NCBI GenBank assembly: GCA_900545825.1
Contig: URAS01000015.1
Location: 13,612-77,611 of the forward strand
Length of the DNA: 64,000 nt
Direction: 5' to 3'
Origin: an uncultured Actinomyces sp.
GTDB taxonomy: Bacteria; Actinomycetota; Actinomycetes; Actinomycetales; Actinomycetaceae
Shown here: in pieces, positions 43,643-52,306 of the stretch
Layout: each line of letters opens with the position of its first letter
Numbering within the stretch: the stretch's first letter is position 1
Program-made: the position numbers and the translations under genes
Notes under the pieces: model-generated
The model's database searches: none
The model's input: only the letters and a program-made list of their open reading frames with translations
What the model was told of the DNA's origin: nothing

Positions 43643-45400
43643 ATGCGAACCACCGGTCAAGCCCCCATACAGCAGCCTTCGGGCATGCCCTACCAGAAGT
43701 ACCGCCCCTATTGGGAAACCCAGAACTTCCAGTTCCCCGAGCGCACGTGGCCAAACGTCGACGTGAAGCGCGCGCCGCGGTGGCTGTCCACCGACCTGCG
43801 CGACGGCAACCAGGCCCTCATTTCGCCGATGGACCCCGCGCGCAAGCGCAAGATGTTTGACCTGCTGGTCCAGATCGGCATCAAAGAAATCGAGATCGGC
43901 TTCCCGTCGGCGTCCCAGACCGACTACGACTTCGTCCGTTCCCTCATCGAGGACGACGCGGTGCCCGAGGACGTGTGCATTTCCGTCCTCACCCAGGCGC
44001 GCCCCGACCTCATCGAGCGAACGCTCCAGGCCATCAAGGGGTTCCCGTGGGCGAACGTCCACATCTATAACGCGACGTCGCCGGTGTTTCGCGAGGTCGT
44101 CTTCCACAACGACAAGGCCGCGACGGTCGAGCTGGCGCGCACCGGCGTCACCGAGGTCATGGCGCAGGCCGAGAAGCTGCTGGGCGACGATCAGATCTTT
44201 GGGCTCGAGTATTCGCCCGAGATCTTTACCGACACCGAGCGCGACTTCGCCCTCGAGGTCTGCGAAAACGTCATGGAGCTGTGGCAGCCGGACGAGGACC
44301 GCGAGATCATCCTCAACCTGCCGGCCACGGTCGAGCGGTACACGCCGAACAGCTACGCCGACCTCATGGAGTGGATGGGTGCGAACCTGTCGCACCGCGA
44401 GCACGTGTGCCTGTCGGCGCACCCCCACAACGACCGTGGCACGGGGATCGCGGCGGCCGAGCTGGCGATGAAGGCCGGCGCCGACCGCGTCGAGGGCTGC
44501 CTGCTGGGCCAGGGCGAGCGCACGGGCAACGTCGACCTCCTCGTGCTGGCGATGAACCTGTTCAGCCAGGGCATCGACCCGATGCTCGACCTCTCGCACG
44601 TCGACCACATCCGCGAGGTCGTCGAATACTGCACCCAGATGGACACGCCGGTGCGGCACCCCTACGTTGGCGAACTCGTCTACACGTCGTTCTCCGGATC
44701 GCACCAAGACGCGATCAAGAAGGGCTTCGCCCAGCGCAAAGAGAAGGTCGACGAGGCCGGTGGCGACGAGATGGCCGTGCCGTGGACCGTGCCCTACCTG
44801 GCGATCGACCCGCACGACATCGGGCGTTCCTACGAGGCCGTCGTCCGCGTCAACTCGCAGTCCGGCAAGGGCGGCGTCGCCTACATCATGCACCGCGACC
44901 ACGCGTTCGAGATGCCGCGCCGCCTGCAGGCCGAATTCTCGCGGATCGTCCAGCGCCACACCGACACCTACGGCGGCGAGGTCAACTCGCAGGCCCTGCT
45001 CGAGATCTTCACCGACGAGTACCTGCCCGCACCCGATACGGCCGAGTTCGAGTCGTGGGGCCGGTTCCGGCTGCTCGGGTCCCAGGCGTCCGCCGAGTCC
45101 GAGGGCGGCGAGGTCCGCGTCGACGTCGACATGCTCGACGGCGACCAGGCGATCACCCTGACCGCCACCGGCAACGGCCCGATCGACGCGTTCGTCAACG
45201 CCCTCTCGCAGGTCGGGGTAGACGCTCACATCCTCGACTACGCCGAGCATGCGATGGAGGCGGGCCGCGACGCCCGCGCCGCCGCGTACGTCGAAGTCGA
45301 GGTCGCCGACCAGGTCCTGTGGGGCGTCGGCGTCGACCCGTCGATCACGAGGGCGACCTACAAGGCCGTCATTTCGGCCGTCAACCGCGCCCTCCGGTAA
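43643..45400 (+). CDS. leuA: 2-isopropylmalate synthase
   Basis: A 585-residue enzyme for the first committed step of leucine synthesis. The catalytic TIM barrel has LRDGNQALISPMDPARK (RDGNQ), GFPSASQTDYDFVR, LSAHPHNDRGTGIAAAEL (HxH metal site), VEGCLLGQGERTGNVDL and VNSQSGKGGVAYIM. The C-terminal LeuA dimer domain (about 430-585) binds leucine as feedback inhibitor. ATG 43643 is used; ATG 43685 is a possible later start. It is long-form LeuA, as in Mycobacterium, without the tandem repeats. Confidence 0.96.
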   Translation: MRTTGQAPIQQPSGMPYQKYRPYWETQNFQFPERTWPNVDVKRAPRWLSTDLRDGNQALISPMDPARKRKMFDLLVQIGIKEIEIGFPSASQTDYDFVRSLIEDDAVPEDVCISVLTQARPDLIERTLQAIKGFPWANVHIYNATSPVFREVVFHNDKAATVELARTGVTEVMAQAEKLLGDDQIFGLEYSPEIFTDTERDFALEVCENVMELWQPDEDREIILNLPATVERYTPNSYADLMEWMGANLSHREHVCLSAHPHNDRGTGIAAAELAMKAGADRVEGCLLGQGERTGNVDLLVLAMNLFSQGIDPMLDLSHVDHIREVVEYCTQMDTPVRHPYVGELVYTSFSGSHQDAIKKGFAQRKEKVDEAGGDEMAVPWTVPYLAIDPHDIGRSYEAVVRVNSQSGKGGVAYIMHRDHAFEMPRRLQAEFSRIVQRHTDTYGGEVNSQALLEIFTDEYLPAPDTAEFESWGRFRLLGSQASAESEGGEVRVDVDMLDGDQAITLTATGNGPIDAFVNALSQVGVDAHILDYAEHAMEAGRDARAAAYVEVEVADQVLWGVGVDPSITRATYKAVISAVNRALR

Positions 45401-45442
45401 GTACGCGGCGCGGGCGGGTGCGTGGGCGGGTAGGTGGGCAGA

Positions 45443-45553
45443 TTAAACGCTCACCATAAAGTCGAAACGCTCACCTAAATTGTCGATTTAGGCCTTTTAA
45501 GGCCGGATTTTGACAAATTAGGTGAGCGTTTCCGGGAGTGGGCGAGCGTTTCG
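45443..45553. repeat. Family A palindromic repeat, copy 3 (longest)
   Basis: The most complete copy: two arms on the left (AAACGCTCACC at 45446 and CGAAACGCTCACC at 45463) and two on the right (GGTGAGCGTTTCC at 45521 and GGCGAGCGTTTCG at 45541). The inner part is close to the reverse complement of copy 1. Confidence 0.8.
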
Positions 45554-45572
45554 ATTATCGGGCGCGCGGTGG

Positions 45573-45642
45573 GTGCGTTTGTCCGTGGTGCGGGTGGTGC
45601 GTTTGTCCGTGGTGCGGGTGGTGCGTTTGTCCGTTGGGTGGG
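45573..45642 (+). repeat. 24-bp tandem repeat, about 2.9 copies
   Basis: Unit GTGCGTTTGTCCGTGGTG plus CGGGTG occurs at 45573-45596 and 45597-45620 exactly, and as a partial diverged copy to 45642. It is G/T-rich on the plus strand. Confidence 0.85.
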
Positions 45643-45707
45643 CGGGGAGGCCACCTAGGCAGGCGACTCCGAAGCCTGCTACGGCGTCCTCCCCGCCCGC
45701 CCCCGCG

Positions 45708-45747
45708 TGTGTCCCCACGGGACGGTAACGCTTCGTTGTTCCATGAC
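45708..45747 (+). promoter_or_regulatory. 40-nt element C, copy 3 (upstream of the AbiEi/DUF559-type gene)
   Basis: Aligns without gaps to copies 1 and 2; contains TGTCCCCACGGGAC, GTAACG and TTGTTCCATGAC. It ends 50 nt before the ATG at 45798, with GAGGCT 6 nt before that ATG. Confidence 0.7.
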
Positions 45748-45797
45748 AGGGCCCGTCGGCCCCAGCAGCCTCGAGGGCGCCCTGCGAGGCTCGGAGC

Positions 45798-46778
45798 ATG
45801 ACTGAAATCCTTAGTGCTCCGCTCGTGCGGAAAACGAGCCTGTCACAGGCGGAACGTCGCAGGGGAAACGGCGCGTCCGTATCGCGCAGTTTCGCCTGCC
45901 TATCCGAGCTGCCGACGACGCCGGCCGAGCGAGTCGCGGCCCTCATGTGCCTCGCCTCGCAGGTCATCGCGAAATCGGCGACGCCGGTCTATCTCTCGCT
46001 CGAGGGCGCCGCCGCCCTCTACGGATGGGCGACACTGCGCGTGCCTGACGAGATCTGCCTCGTGCGCCCCAGCCGCGAGGCCTCGCGCGCGGTCACGCGC
46101 GTGGGGACCGACGCGGCGCCGCGCGTCACCGTGCGGCGATACGCCACGGAGCTACCACCCGAGGCATTCACGGTCGTCTCGGACCTGCCGACGCTGACGC
46201 CGCCCTACCTCATCGGCGAGCTGCTCGTTCACCTCCCGCGCGAACGCGCCCTCGTGGCCGCCGAGTCCGGCATCGCTCATTTTCTCGAAGCCGACCTCAG
46301 GCAGCGCGAGGCGACCGAGCGGCGTTGGGAGGCGCTGCGCGGCCAGCTGCACGACATCATCGCGGCCCGCGAGTCTCGCCGCGGCCGAACCCGGGCGCTG
46401 CAGCGCCTGCGGTTCCTCTCGCCATGGTCGGACTCGCCCGGCGAAACCCTGCTGCGCCTGCGTTGTTCGGACACCGGTTTGCTACCCGGCGTGCCGCAGT
46501 ATCCCCGAGGCCGTTACTTCATCGACCTCGCCTGGCCCGACGAGGGGGTAGCCTTCGAGTTCGACGGCGCCATCAAGTACGAGGGCGCCCGCGGACGGGC
46601 GGCACTCGTCGACGAAAAGGCGCGCGAGGACGCCCTCCGGATGGACTTCCCTCGATTCTTCCGGTGGGTCTGGGACGACCTCTACGACACCCGGATCGAC
46701 GACCGGATCCGTGCGTGTTTCCCCGAGAATTCCGCCGCCCTCTTCCAGGGGTCGATCGAACACCACCGGATCCGCTGA
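45798..46778 (+). CDS. AbiEi/DUF559-type protein with nuclease-like C-terminus
   Basis: A 326-residue protein. The N-terminal half (about 40-170) resembles the AbiEi-like region common in actinobacteria (LSLEGAAALYGWATL, TLTPPYLIGELLVHLPRERA). The C-terminal half has a Vsr/DUF559 PD-(D/E)XK-like core: E216 in GETLLRL, D243 in FIDLAWPDEG, E254, D256 and K260 in FEFDGAIKY, then FRWVWDDL. Biological function of this family is not established. It is bracketed by family A repeats and has element C upstream, like comEA. An antitoxin role is possible, but no AbiEii-like toxin is adjacent. Confidence 0.75.
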   Translation: MTEILSAPLVRKTSLSQAERRRGNGASVSRSFACLSELPTTPAERVAALMCLASQVIAKSATPVYLSLEGAAALYGWATLRVPDEICLVRPSREASRAVTRVGTDAAPRVTVRRYATELPPEAFTVVSDLPTLTPPYLIGELLVHLPRERALVAAESGIAHFLEADLRQREATERRWEALRGQLHDIIAARESRRGRTRALQRLRFLSPWSDSPGETLLRLRCSDTGLLPGVPQYPRGRYFIDLAWPDEGVAFEFDGAIKYEGARGRAALVDEKAREDALRMDFPRFFRWVWDDLYDTRIDDRIRACFPENSAALFQGSIEHHRIR

Positions 46779-46797
46779 CGCAGACGGTGCCGGCAGA

Positions 46798-46887
46798 TTA
46801 AACGCTCACCATAAAGCCGAAACGCTCACCTAAAATGCTAAATCCACCGGTTATCGGACGGAAATGACAATTTAGGTGAGCGTTTCG
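46798..46887. repeat. Family A palindromic repeat, copy 4
   Basis: AAACGCTCACC (46800), CGAAACGCTCACC (46818) and inverted GGTGAGCGTTTCG (46875-46887). Its left end shares 25 identical bases with copy 3. It lies between convergent genes and may end both. Confidence 0.8.
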
Positions 46888-46899
46888 AGAAAGAGGCCG

Positions 46900-48414
46900 C
46901 TAGGCGGCGTCCGGGGTCGGGTCGGCGTCGACCTCCTCGGCGGTCGAGGCGAAGCCCTCCTTGATCTTCCGGTTGATCCACGGGATCAGCAGGACGAGGA
47001 CGACCGTGAAGGCCGCCGCGATGATCGCGAAGAGGAAGAACTCGGACGCCTGGCTCATCTCCGGCGCGTGGGCGAAGATCAGCGACGCAATCGACTGGCC
47101 GAACGCCGACGAGAGCAGCCACAGCGCCATGCCCTGCGACTTGTAGGCCTCCGGCGCCAGCAGCGATGCCGCGGCCAGGCCGACGGGGGACAGGCACAGC
47201 TCGCCGAGCGTCTGGATAAGGAAGCAGACAGCGAGGATCCACGCGGGCGCCAGCTGGCCCTCGTAGGCCTTAGCGAACGCGCCGAGGAAGAAGAACGACC
47301 CCGCGGCAAGCGCCAGGCCGAGGGCGAACTTCGTCGGCGTCGACGGGCGCGACCCCAGCTTCTGCCACATCGCGGCGAACACGCCGGACAGGAGGATGAT
47401 GCCCAGCGGGTTGACCGACTGGAACCACTCCGGGTCGATCGTGACCGAGCCCATGTGGAGGTTCGTGCTCTTCTCGGCGAACGCCGCCATCGACGACGCG
47501 GCCTGCTCGAACACCATCCAGAACATCGCCGAGGCGAGGAACAGGGGGATGAACGCCATGAGGCGCGAACGCTCCGGCTTCGTCACCTTGGGGGAGCGGA
47601 ACATCATCCCGAAGATGAGAACCGGCACGGCCAGGGCCAGCAGGTTGAGCGTCGTCACCGTCGTCAGCAGCACCGAGGTCGACGTAATGAGCTTGATGAC
47701 GAACCACAGGACGACGAGGAGGGCGATGACGAGGACGATCAGCTTGATGACGCGGCTGCGCTCTTCATCGCTGATCGGGTCGGGGATGATGTCGGCGCGC
47801 TCGTCCAGGTACTTGCGGCCGTGAATGTAGAACGCCAGCGCGATCGCCATGCCGATCGCGGCCATCGCGAAGCCGGCGTGGTAGCCGCCCCAGCCGCGGG
47901 CCCACCCGACGACGAACGGCGAGAAGAACGAGCCCAGGTTGATGCCCAGGTAGAAGATCGAGAAGCCCGAGTCGCGGCGGCGGTCCTCGCGCGAGTAGAG
48001 CTCACCCAGCATGACCGTCGGGTTCGGCTTGAACACGCCCGAACCGACCGCCACGAAGATGATGCCGAGATAGGCGGTCACGGTCAGCGGCAGCGACAGG
48101 CAAATGTGGCCCATGATGATGACAAAGCCGCCATAGAGGGCGGCTTTACGCGGACCAAACAGGCGGTCGGACACCCAGCCGCCGATCACGGACGTCAAGA
48201 ACACGGACGACGAATAGGTGGCGACGACGGCTTTACCGGTCGGGACGTCGATCGCCAGGCCACCGTTAAGGAACGTATCCGTGAGGAAGTACAAAAGGAT
48301 GGCGCGCATCCCGTAGTAGCTAAAGCGCTCCCACATTTCTGTTGTAAAGAGCGTCATGAGGCCAATCGGATGGCCAAAGAACGCGCGGTCGATATCGCGC
48401 TTGTCTGAGGACAT
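46900..48414 (-). CDS. POT-family di/tripeptide transporter
   Basis: A 504-residue proton-coupled peptide importer of the PTR2/POT family with 12-14 membrane helices. The signatures FTTEMWERFSYYGMRAILLY (EREFYYG-type proton and peptide site), GGWVSDRLFGPRKA and GSGVFKPNPTVMLGELY are clear, as is the C-terminal LGELCLSPVGLA. ATG 48414 gives the usual N-terminus; the open frame extends upstream without similarity. Monocistronic, divergent from recO. Confidence 0.93.
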   Translation of the reverse strand: MSSDKRDIDRAFFGHPIGLMTLFTTEMWERFSYYGMRAILLYFLTDTFLNGGLAIDVPTGKAVVATYSSSVFLTSVIGGWVSDRLFGPRKAALYGGFVIIMGHICLSLPLTVTAYLGIIFVAVGSGVFKPNPTVMLGELYSREDRRRDSGFSIFYLGINLGSFFSPFVVGWARGWGGYHAGFAMAAIGMAIALAFYIHGRKYLDERADIIPDPISDEERSRVIKLIVLVIALLVVLWFVIKLITSTSVLLTTVTTLNLLALAVPVLIFGMMFRSPKVTKPERSRLMAFIPLFLASAMFWMVFEQAASSMAAFAEKSTNLHMGSVTIDPEWFQSVNPLGIILLSGVFAAMWQKLGSRPSTPTKFALGLALAAGSFFFLGAFAKAYEGQLAPAWILAVCFLIQTLGELCLSPVGLAAASLLAPEAYKSQGMALWLLSSAFGQSIASLIFAHAPEMSQASEFFLFAIIAAAFTVVLVLLIPWINRKIKEGFASTAEEVDADPTPDAA

Positions 48415-48581
48415 GGTCAATCCCATCAGGTCGTTGTGCCGTGGATGAGCACTTCGGACAGAAAACTCTCCTAGGCTACACCCGTTCGCTGAAGAATCGG
48501 TTGGCCGATTTTTGGTCAAACCTTGGTCAACCGCCTGGCGTCCTCGCGAGACCCCGACCCCCGTGCGACATAATGGGGGAC

Positions 48582-49316
48582 GTGTTGAGGATTTATCGTG
48601 ACCGCGCCGTCGTCTTGCGCGCCCACCCGATCGGCGAGGCCGACCGGGTCCTCACGCTCCTCACCATTGAAAACGGCCAGGTCCGCGCGGTCGCCAAGGG
48701 CGTGCGCCGGACGACCTCGAAATTCGGGTCGCGGCTGGAACCCCTCACCGTCGTCGACTTCCAGGCCCACCGCGGCCGGACCCTCGACACAATCACCCAG
48801 GTCGACACCATCGCGCCCCTCGGCATGCGCCTGGCCAGCGACTATGCGGCCTACACCGCCGCCACCGTCATGGCCGAAACCGCCGAGCGCCTCACCGCCG
48901 ACGACCCCGACACCGCCGCGCACTATCGGCTCCTTTACGGGGCGCTCGCGGCGATGGATCGGCGCCTTGCCGACCCCAGGATCCTCCTGGCGTCCTACCT
49001 GCTGCGGGCGCTGGGGCTGGCCGGCTGGGCGCCGGCGCTCGACCACTGCGCGTCCTGCGACGCCACCGAGGGGCTGCGTAGCTTCTCGATCGCCGGCGGC
49101 GGCGCCCTGTGCGACTCGTGCGCCCGGCTGGGGGCGACCCGGGTCAAGCCGGAGGTCCTCCACCTGCTCGCGCTCATCGCCCGCGGCCAATGGGATCTCA
49201 TCGGTCAGCCGCCGGAGCCGCTGATCGAACGCTGCGCCCACCTGGCGTCGGCCTACACCCAGTGGCAGCTCGAACGCCGCCTCAAGTCCGTCGCCGTATG
49301 GGAACGCGGCGCCTAA
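48582..49316 (+). CDS. recO: DNA repair protein RecO
   Basis: A 244-residue recombination mediator that loads RecA at gaps with RecR. The N-terminal OB domain has YRDRAVVLRAHPIGEADRVL and KGVRRTTSKFGSRLEP. The C-terminal helical domain contains a zinc-type CASC-N(about 22)-CDSC pair. GTG 48582 is chosen because CATAAT lies 7 nt before it (leaderless pattern), the same arrangement as the S4 gene. It is 22 nt before uppS. Confidence 0.93.
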   Translation: MLRIYRDRAVVLRAHPIGEADRVLTLLTIENGQVRAVAKGVRRTTSKFGSRLEPLTVVDFQAHRGRTLDTITQVDTIAPLGMRLASDYAAYTAATVMAETAERLTADDPDTAAHYRLLYGALAAMDRRLADPRILLASYLLRALGLAGWAPALDHCASCDATEGLRSFSIAGGGALCDSCARLGATRVKPEVLHLLALIARGQWDLIGQPPEPLIERCAHLASAYTQWQLERRLKSVAVWERGA

Positions 49317-49338
49317 CCGCCACAAAGAAAGAGCGCAC

Positions 49339-50124
49339 ATGAGCGACACGCAAGCCATGACCGTCATTCCCGGCCCCGGCGAGGGCGACACCCGCTGCCC
49401 CGCGCTGGAGGGCGTGCCCGCCCACGTTGCCCTCATCATGGACGGCAACGGCCGCTGGGCGAACCGGCAGGGCCTGCCGCGCACCGAGGGCCACCGCGCG
49501 GGCGAGGTCGCCCTCATGGATACGATCGCCGGCGCCCTCGAGGCCGGCGTCAAGGCGCTGAGCGTCTATGCGTTCTCGACCGAAAACTGGCGCCGTTCGC
49601 CCGCCGAGGTGCGCTTCCTCATGGGGTATTCGCGCGACGTCTTGCGCCGGCGCCGAGACCAGCTCAACGAGTGGGGCGTGCGGGTCCGCTGGAGCGGGCG
49701 CACGCCGAAACTGTGGAAGTCCGTCATCTCGGAACTGCGCGCCGCCGAGGAGCTGACGCGCCACAACACGCGGATGGACTTCGTCATGTGCGTCAACTAC
49801 GGCGGCCGCGCCGAACTGGCCGACGCGGCCCGCGACATCGCGAGGGCGGCCGCCGCCGGGCAGCTGGATCCCGAACGCGTCGGCGAAAAGACGGTGCAGC
49901 GGCACCTGTACCTGCCCGACCTGCCCGACGTCGACCTCATGATCCGCACGTCCGGGGAGCAGCGGACGTCGAATTTCCTGCCCTGGCAGGCGGCCTACGC
50001 CGAGCTGGCGTTCGTCGACGAGGCGTGGCCCGAGTACAACCGCACGACGCTGTGGCGCGACCTGGCCGCCTATACGACGAGGCACCGCCGATTTGGCGGT
50101 GCCGTCGACGCGGTCTTGTCCTAG
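49339..50124 (+). CDS. uppS: Isoprenyl (undecaprenyl-type) diphosphate synthase
   Basis: A 261-residue cis-prenyltransferase making the polyprenyl carrier for cell-wall synthesis. ALIMDGNGRWANRQGLPRTE holds the catalytic Asp and diphosphate-binding residues; YAFSTENWRRSP, VNYGGRAEL and LMIRTSGEQRTSNFLPWQAA are the further signatures. The chain length (C50-C55) cannot be told. It follows recO as in most actinobacteria and converges on zur with 25 nt between. Confidence 0.97.
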   Translation: MSDTQAMTVIPGPGEGDTRCPALEGVPAHVALIMDGNGRWANRQGLPRTEGHRAGEVALMDTIAGALEAGVKALSVYAFSTENWRRSPAEVRFLMGYSRDVLRRRRDQLNEWGVRVRWSGRTPKLWKSVISELRAAEELTRHNTRMDFVMCVNYGGRAELADAARDIARAAAAGQLDPERVGEKTVQRHLYLPDLPDVDLMIRTSGEQRTSNFLPWQAAYAELAFVDEAWPEYNRTTLWRDLAAYTTRHRRFGGAVDAVLS

Positions 50125-50149
50125 CGCCGCTGAAGATGCAGGTCGGGCC

Positions 50150-50554
50150 CTATTCCTCGTCGGGGCCGGCGCACTGGGTGCACAGGCCGAACAGGGTGGC
50201 CGAGTGCTCGGCCTCGGCAAAGCCGTGCGACGAAAACACGTGCTGCAGCGTGTTTTCCAGCCCCTCGTCGGCGATGTCCTTCGTCATCCCGCATGAGCGG
50301 CAGATCAGGTGATAGTGCGGGTGCGACTGGTTGAGGCAGCGGCGATACAGCGCCTCGCCGTCCTGGTTGTGGATGACGTCAACGAGATGGGCGTCGGCCA
50401 ACGCCGTGAGGTTGCGGTAGACCGTGGCCAGGCCGATCGACGTGCCCTCGTGGATCAGTCGGTGATGAATCTGCTGGGCTGATTGAAACTCGGGAGATTC
50501 GTTGAGCAGATGTTCGACCGCGGACCTCTGCTTCGTCTTGCGGATCGTCCCCAT
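50150..50554 (-). CDS. zur: Fur-family regulator, probably zinc regulator Zur
   Basis: A 134-residue repressor with an N-terminal winged helix (ATVYRNLTALADAHLVDVIH), the regulatory metal site HPHYHLICRSCG, and a structural zinc site built from C87/C90 (CRSC) and the C-terminal CTQC pair. It directly precedes, on the same strand side, a zinc-type ABC transporter, which supports a zinc rather than iron role. AAGGAG lies 8 nt before the ATG. The gene can be read with znuACB or from its own promoter. Confidence 0.88.
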   Translation of the reverse strand: MGTIRKTKQRSAVEHLLNESPEFQSAQQIHHRLIHEGTSIGLATVYRNLTALADAHLVDVIHNQDGEALYRRCLNQSHPHYHLICRSCGMTKDIADEGLENTLQHVFSSHGFAEAEHSATLFGLCTQCAGPDEE

Positions 50555-50619
50555 GACTGCGCTCCTTAGGGTTTTCGGGCAATGTGCGCCAATTATGTCA
50601 CGCGTCACGGCGCGTGTCG

Positions 50620-51528
50620 CTACTGGTTCGCTTTTTGCGTATATGCGTTGACGCGCATCCGGTTGACGAGGGGACGAAAGACCGCCCCGATGAGGTAAAG
50701 GAGGATGAGGACGACGACGATCGTCGCGCCCGACGACAGGGGATAGGCATACGAGAGGACGAGGCCGATCATGCAGACGAGGGTGCCGACGACCTGGGCG
50801 AACACCATCGTCGAACGGAACGACGGCATAAACAGCTGGGCGATCGCGACCGGGACGATCATCAGCGCCGAAACGAGGAGGACGCCTACGACCCGCATGG
50901 CCGTCGCGACCGTCAGTGCTGACGTCACGGCGATGAGGATCGTCAACACCTGGGTGGGCAGGCCCTGGGCGATCGCGAACTCCTCGTCGTGGGTCAGCGA
51001 AAACAGCGCCGACCGCAGCCCGATCCCCACGATGAGCAGGGCGATTGCCAGGCCGATCGTCCACGTGACGTCGGCCCACGACACCGACGCGATCGAGCCG
51101 AACAGGTACGAATTGAGGTTCGTCGTCGACCCGCCGGCCAGGCCCATAAGGAGGACGCCGCCCGCAATGCCGCCATAAAACAGGAGGGCGAGGGCGAGGT
51201 CGCCCGTTGCCGAACCGCGCTGGCGGACGACCTCGATGAGGACGGCGCCGACCACCGCGGCGACCATCGCGCCGGGGATCGCGAGGGCGCCCTGGTCGCT
51301 AAGGCCCATCCAGCCGCCCAGCAGCCAGCCGAATGCGACGCCGGTCAGCGAGACGTGGCCGATGCCGTCGCCCAGCAGCGACAGGCGCCGTTGGACCAGG
51401 TAGGTGCCGATGATCGGGGCTGTCGAACCGACGAGGATCGCGACGATAAACGACCGGGCCATGAACGGCGACGACAGCATGCTCGACCACATGTCGGGGT
51501 CGAACAGCGCGGAGGAGGCGGGAAGCAT
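50620..51528 (-). CDS. znuB: Zinc ABC transporter permease (ZnuB-like)
   Basis: A 302-residue membrane protein with about eight helices of the ABC-3 metal permease family. FMARSFIVAILVGSTAPIIG, the LVQRRLSLLGDGIGHVSLTG segment (cytoplasmic coupling helix) and MRVVGVLLVSALMIVPVAIA are typical. The ATG is 1 base from the stop of the ATPase gene, so expression is coupled. It is the third gene of the znuA-znuC-znuB unit. Confidence 0.92.
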   Translation of the reverse strand: MLPASSALFDPDMWSSMLSSPFMARSFIVAILVGSTAPIIGTYLVQRRLSLLGDGIGHVSLTGVAFGWLLGGWMGLSDQGALAIPGAMVAAVVGAVLIEVVRQRGSATGDLALALLFYGGIAGGVLLMGLAGGSTTNLNSYLFGSIASVSWADVTWTIGLAIALLIVGIGLRSALFSLTHDEEFAIAQGLPTQVLTILIAVTSALTVATAMRVVGVLLVSALMIVPVAIAQLFMPSFRSTMVFAQVVGTLVCMIGLVLSYAYPLSSGATIVVVLILLYLIGAVFRPLVNRMRVNAYTQKANQ

Positions 51529-51529
51529 A

Positions 51530-52306
51530 TCAGTCCTTGAGGTCGGGCGTAATCGCCGGCCCGCGCGGGTCGGTGTGGGGGTGGACGTGGTCGTGGTCGG
51601 GGCGGTCGTGGCCCGGCTCGGGTTCGGGCGGCGCGCCGATCGACACGATCTGGCCGGCCTGCAGCGACACGGCGTAGTCGAGCAGCGGGGTCAGCGTGCC
51701 CGTCTCGTGGAGGACGATGAGCATGGTGACGCCCTCGCCCTTCATCTGGGCGACCGTGTCGGCCAGCTGGTCTTTCGCCGTCGCGTCGATGCCGGCCAGC
51801 GGCTCGTCCATGATGAGCAGCTCGGGCTCGCGCACGAGCGCCCGCGCGATGAGGCAGCGCTGGGCCTGCCCGCCCGAGAATGTCTGGACCGTCTGGTTGG
51901 CCCGATCAGCCAGGCCGACGCGTTCGAGGGCGGCCATCGCCTTCGCTTTGTCGCCCGGGCGCGAGAACAGTCGCCCGGGGCCCAACAGGCCCGACCGGAC
52001 GACCTCGAGCGCCGTCGACGGGACGCCGCCGCCGGCGTGAATACGTTGGGGGACGTAGCCGACCCGGCTTAACGCCCGACGGGCCGGGTGCTCTTCCCCA
52101 AAGAAGAGCACCCGGCCTTTGTGAATCGGATTGATGCCGACGATCGCCTTGACCAGGGTCGACTTGCCCGATCCGTTGGGCCCCATAAGGGCCACCGTCT
52201 CGCCCGCGTGCACGGTAAACGAGATGCCGGTGAGGATCGGGGTCGACCCGAGAGTCACGTGGAGGTCGTCGACCTCAAGGGGAGCCGCTACTTCGTCGCG
52301 GCGCAC
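51530..52306 (-). CDS. znuC: Zinc ABC transporter ATPase (ZnuC-like)
   Basis: A 258-residue ATPase. Walker A GPNGSGKST, Q-loop VPQRIH, signature FSGGQAQR, Walker B LLIMDEPL, and switch His in LHETG. The C-terminal tail is His- and Asp-rich (GHDRPDHDHVHPHTD), fitting zinc binding. GTG start 19 nt inside the end of the binding-protein gene. Confidence 0.94.
   Translation of the reverse strand: MRRDEVAAPLEVDDLHVTLGSTPILTGISFTVHAGETVALMGPNGSGKSTLVKAIVGINPIHKGRVLFFGEEHPARRALSRVGYVPQRIHAGGGVPSTALEVVRSGLLGPGRLFSRPGDKAKAMAALERVGLADRANQTVQTFSGGQAQRCLIARALVREPELLIMDEPLAGIDATAKDQLADTVAQMKGEGVTMLIVLHETGTLTPLLDYAVSLQAGQIVSIGAPPEPEPGHDRPDHDHVHPHTDPRGPAITPDLKD

Larger units (their letters stand above)
45401..45797. 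other. 397-bp intergenic region packed with repeats
   Basis: No gene is supported. It holds family A copy 3 (45443-45553), a 24-bp tandem repeat (45573-45642), element C copy 3 (45708-45747) and a -10-like GAGGCT (45786-45791) before the next gene. Confidence 0.75.

Noticed and set aside
45573..45642. Possible CRISPR array
   Set aside because: The 24-bp units are directly adjacent without spacers and there are no cas genes; it is a plain tandem repeat.
45798..46778. Complete AbiE toxin-antitoxin system
   Set aside because: No AbiEii-type nucleotidyltransferase gene is adjacent; both neighbours are leuA and a peptide transporter.
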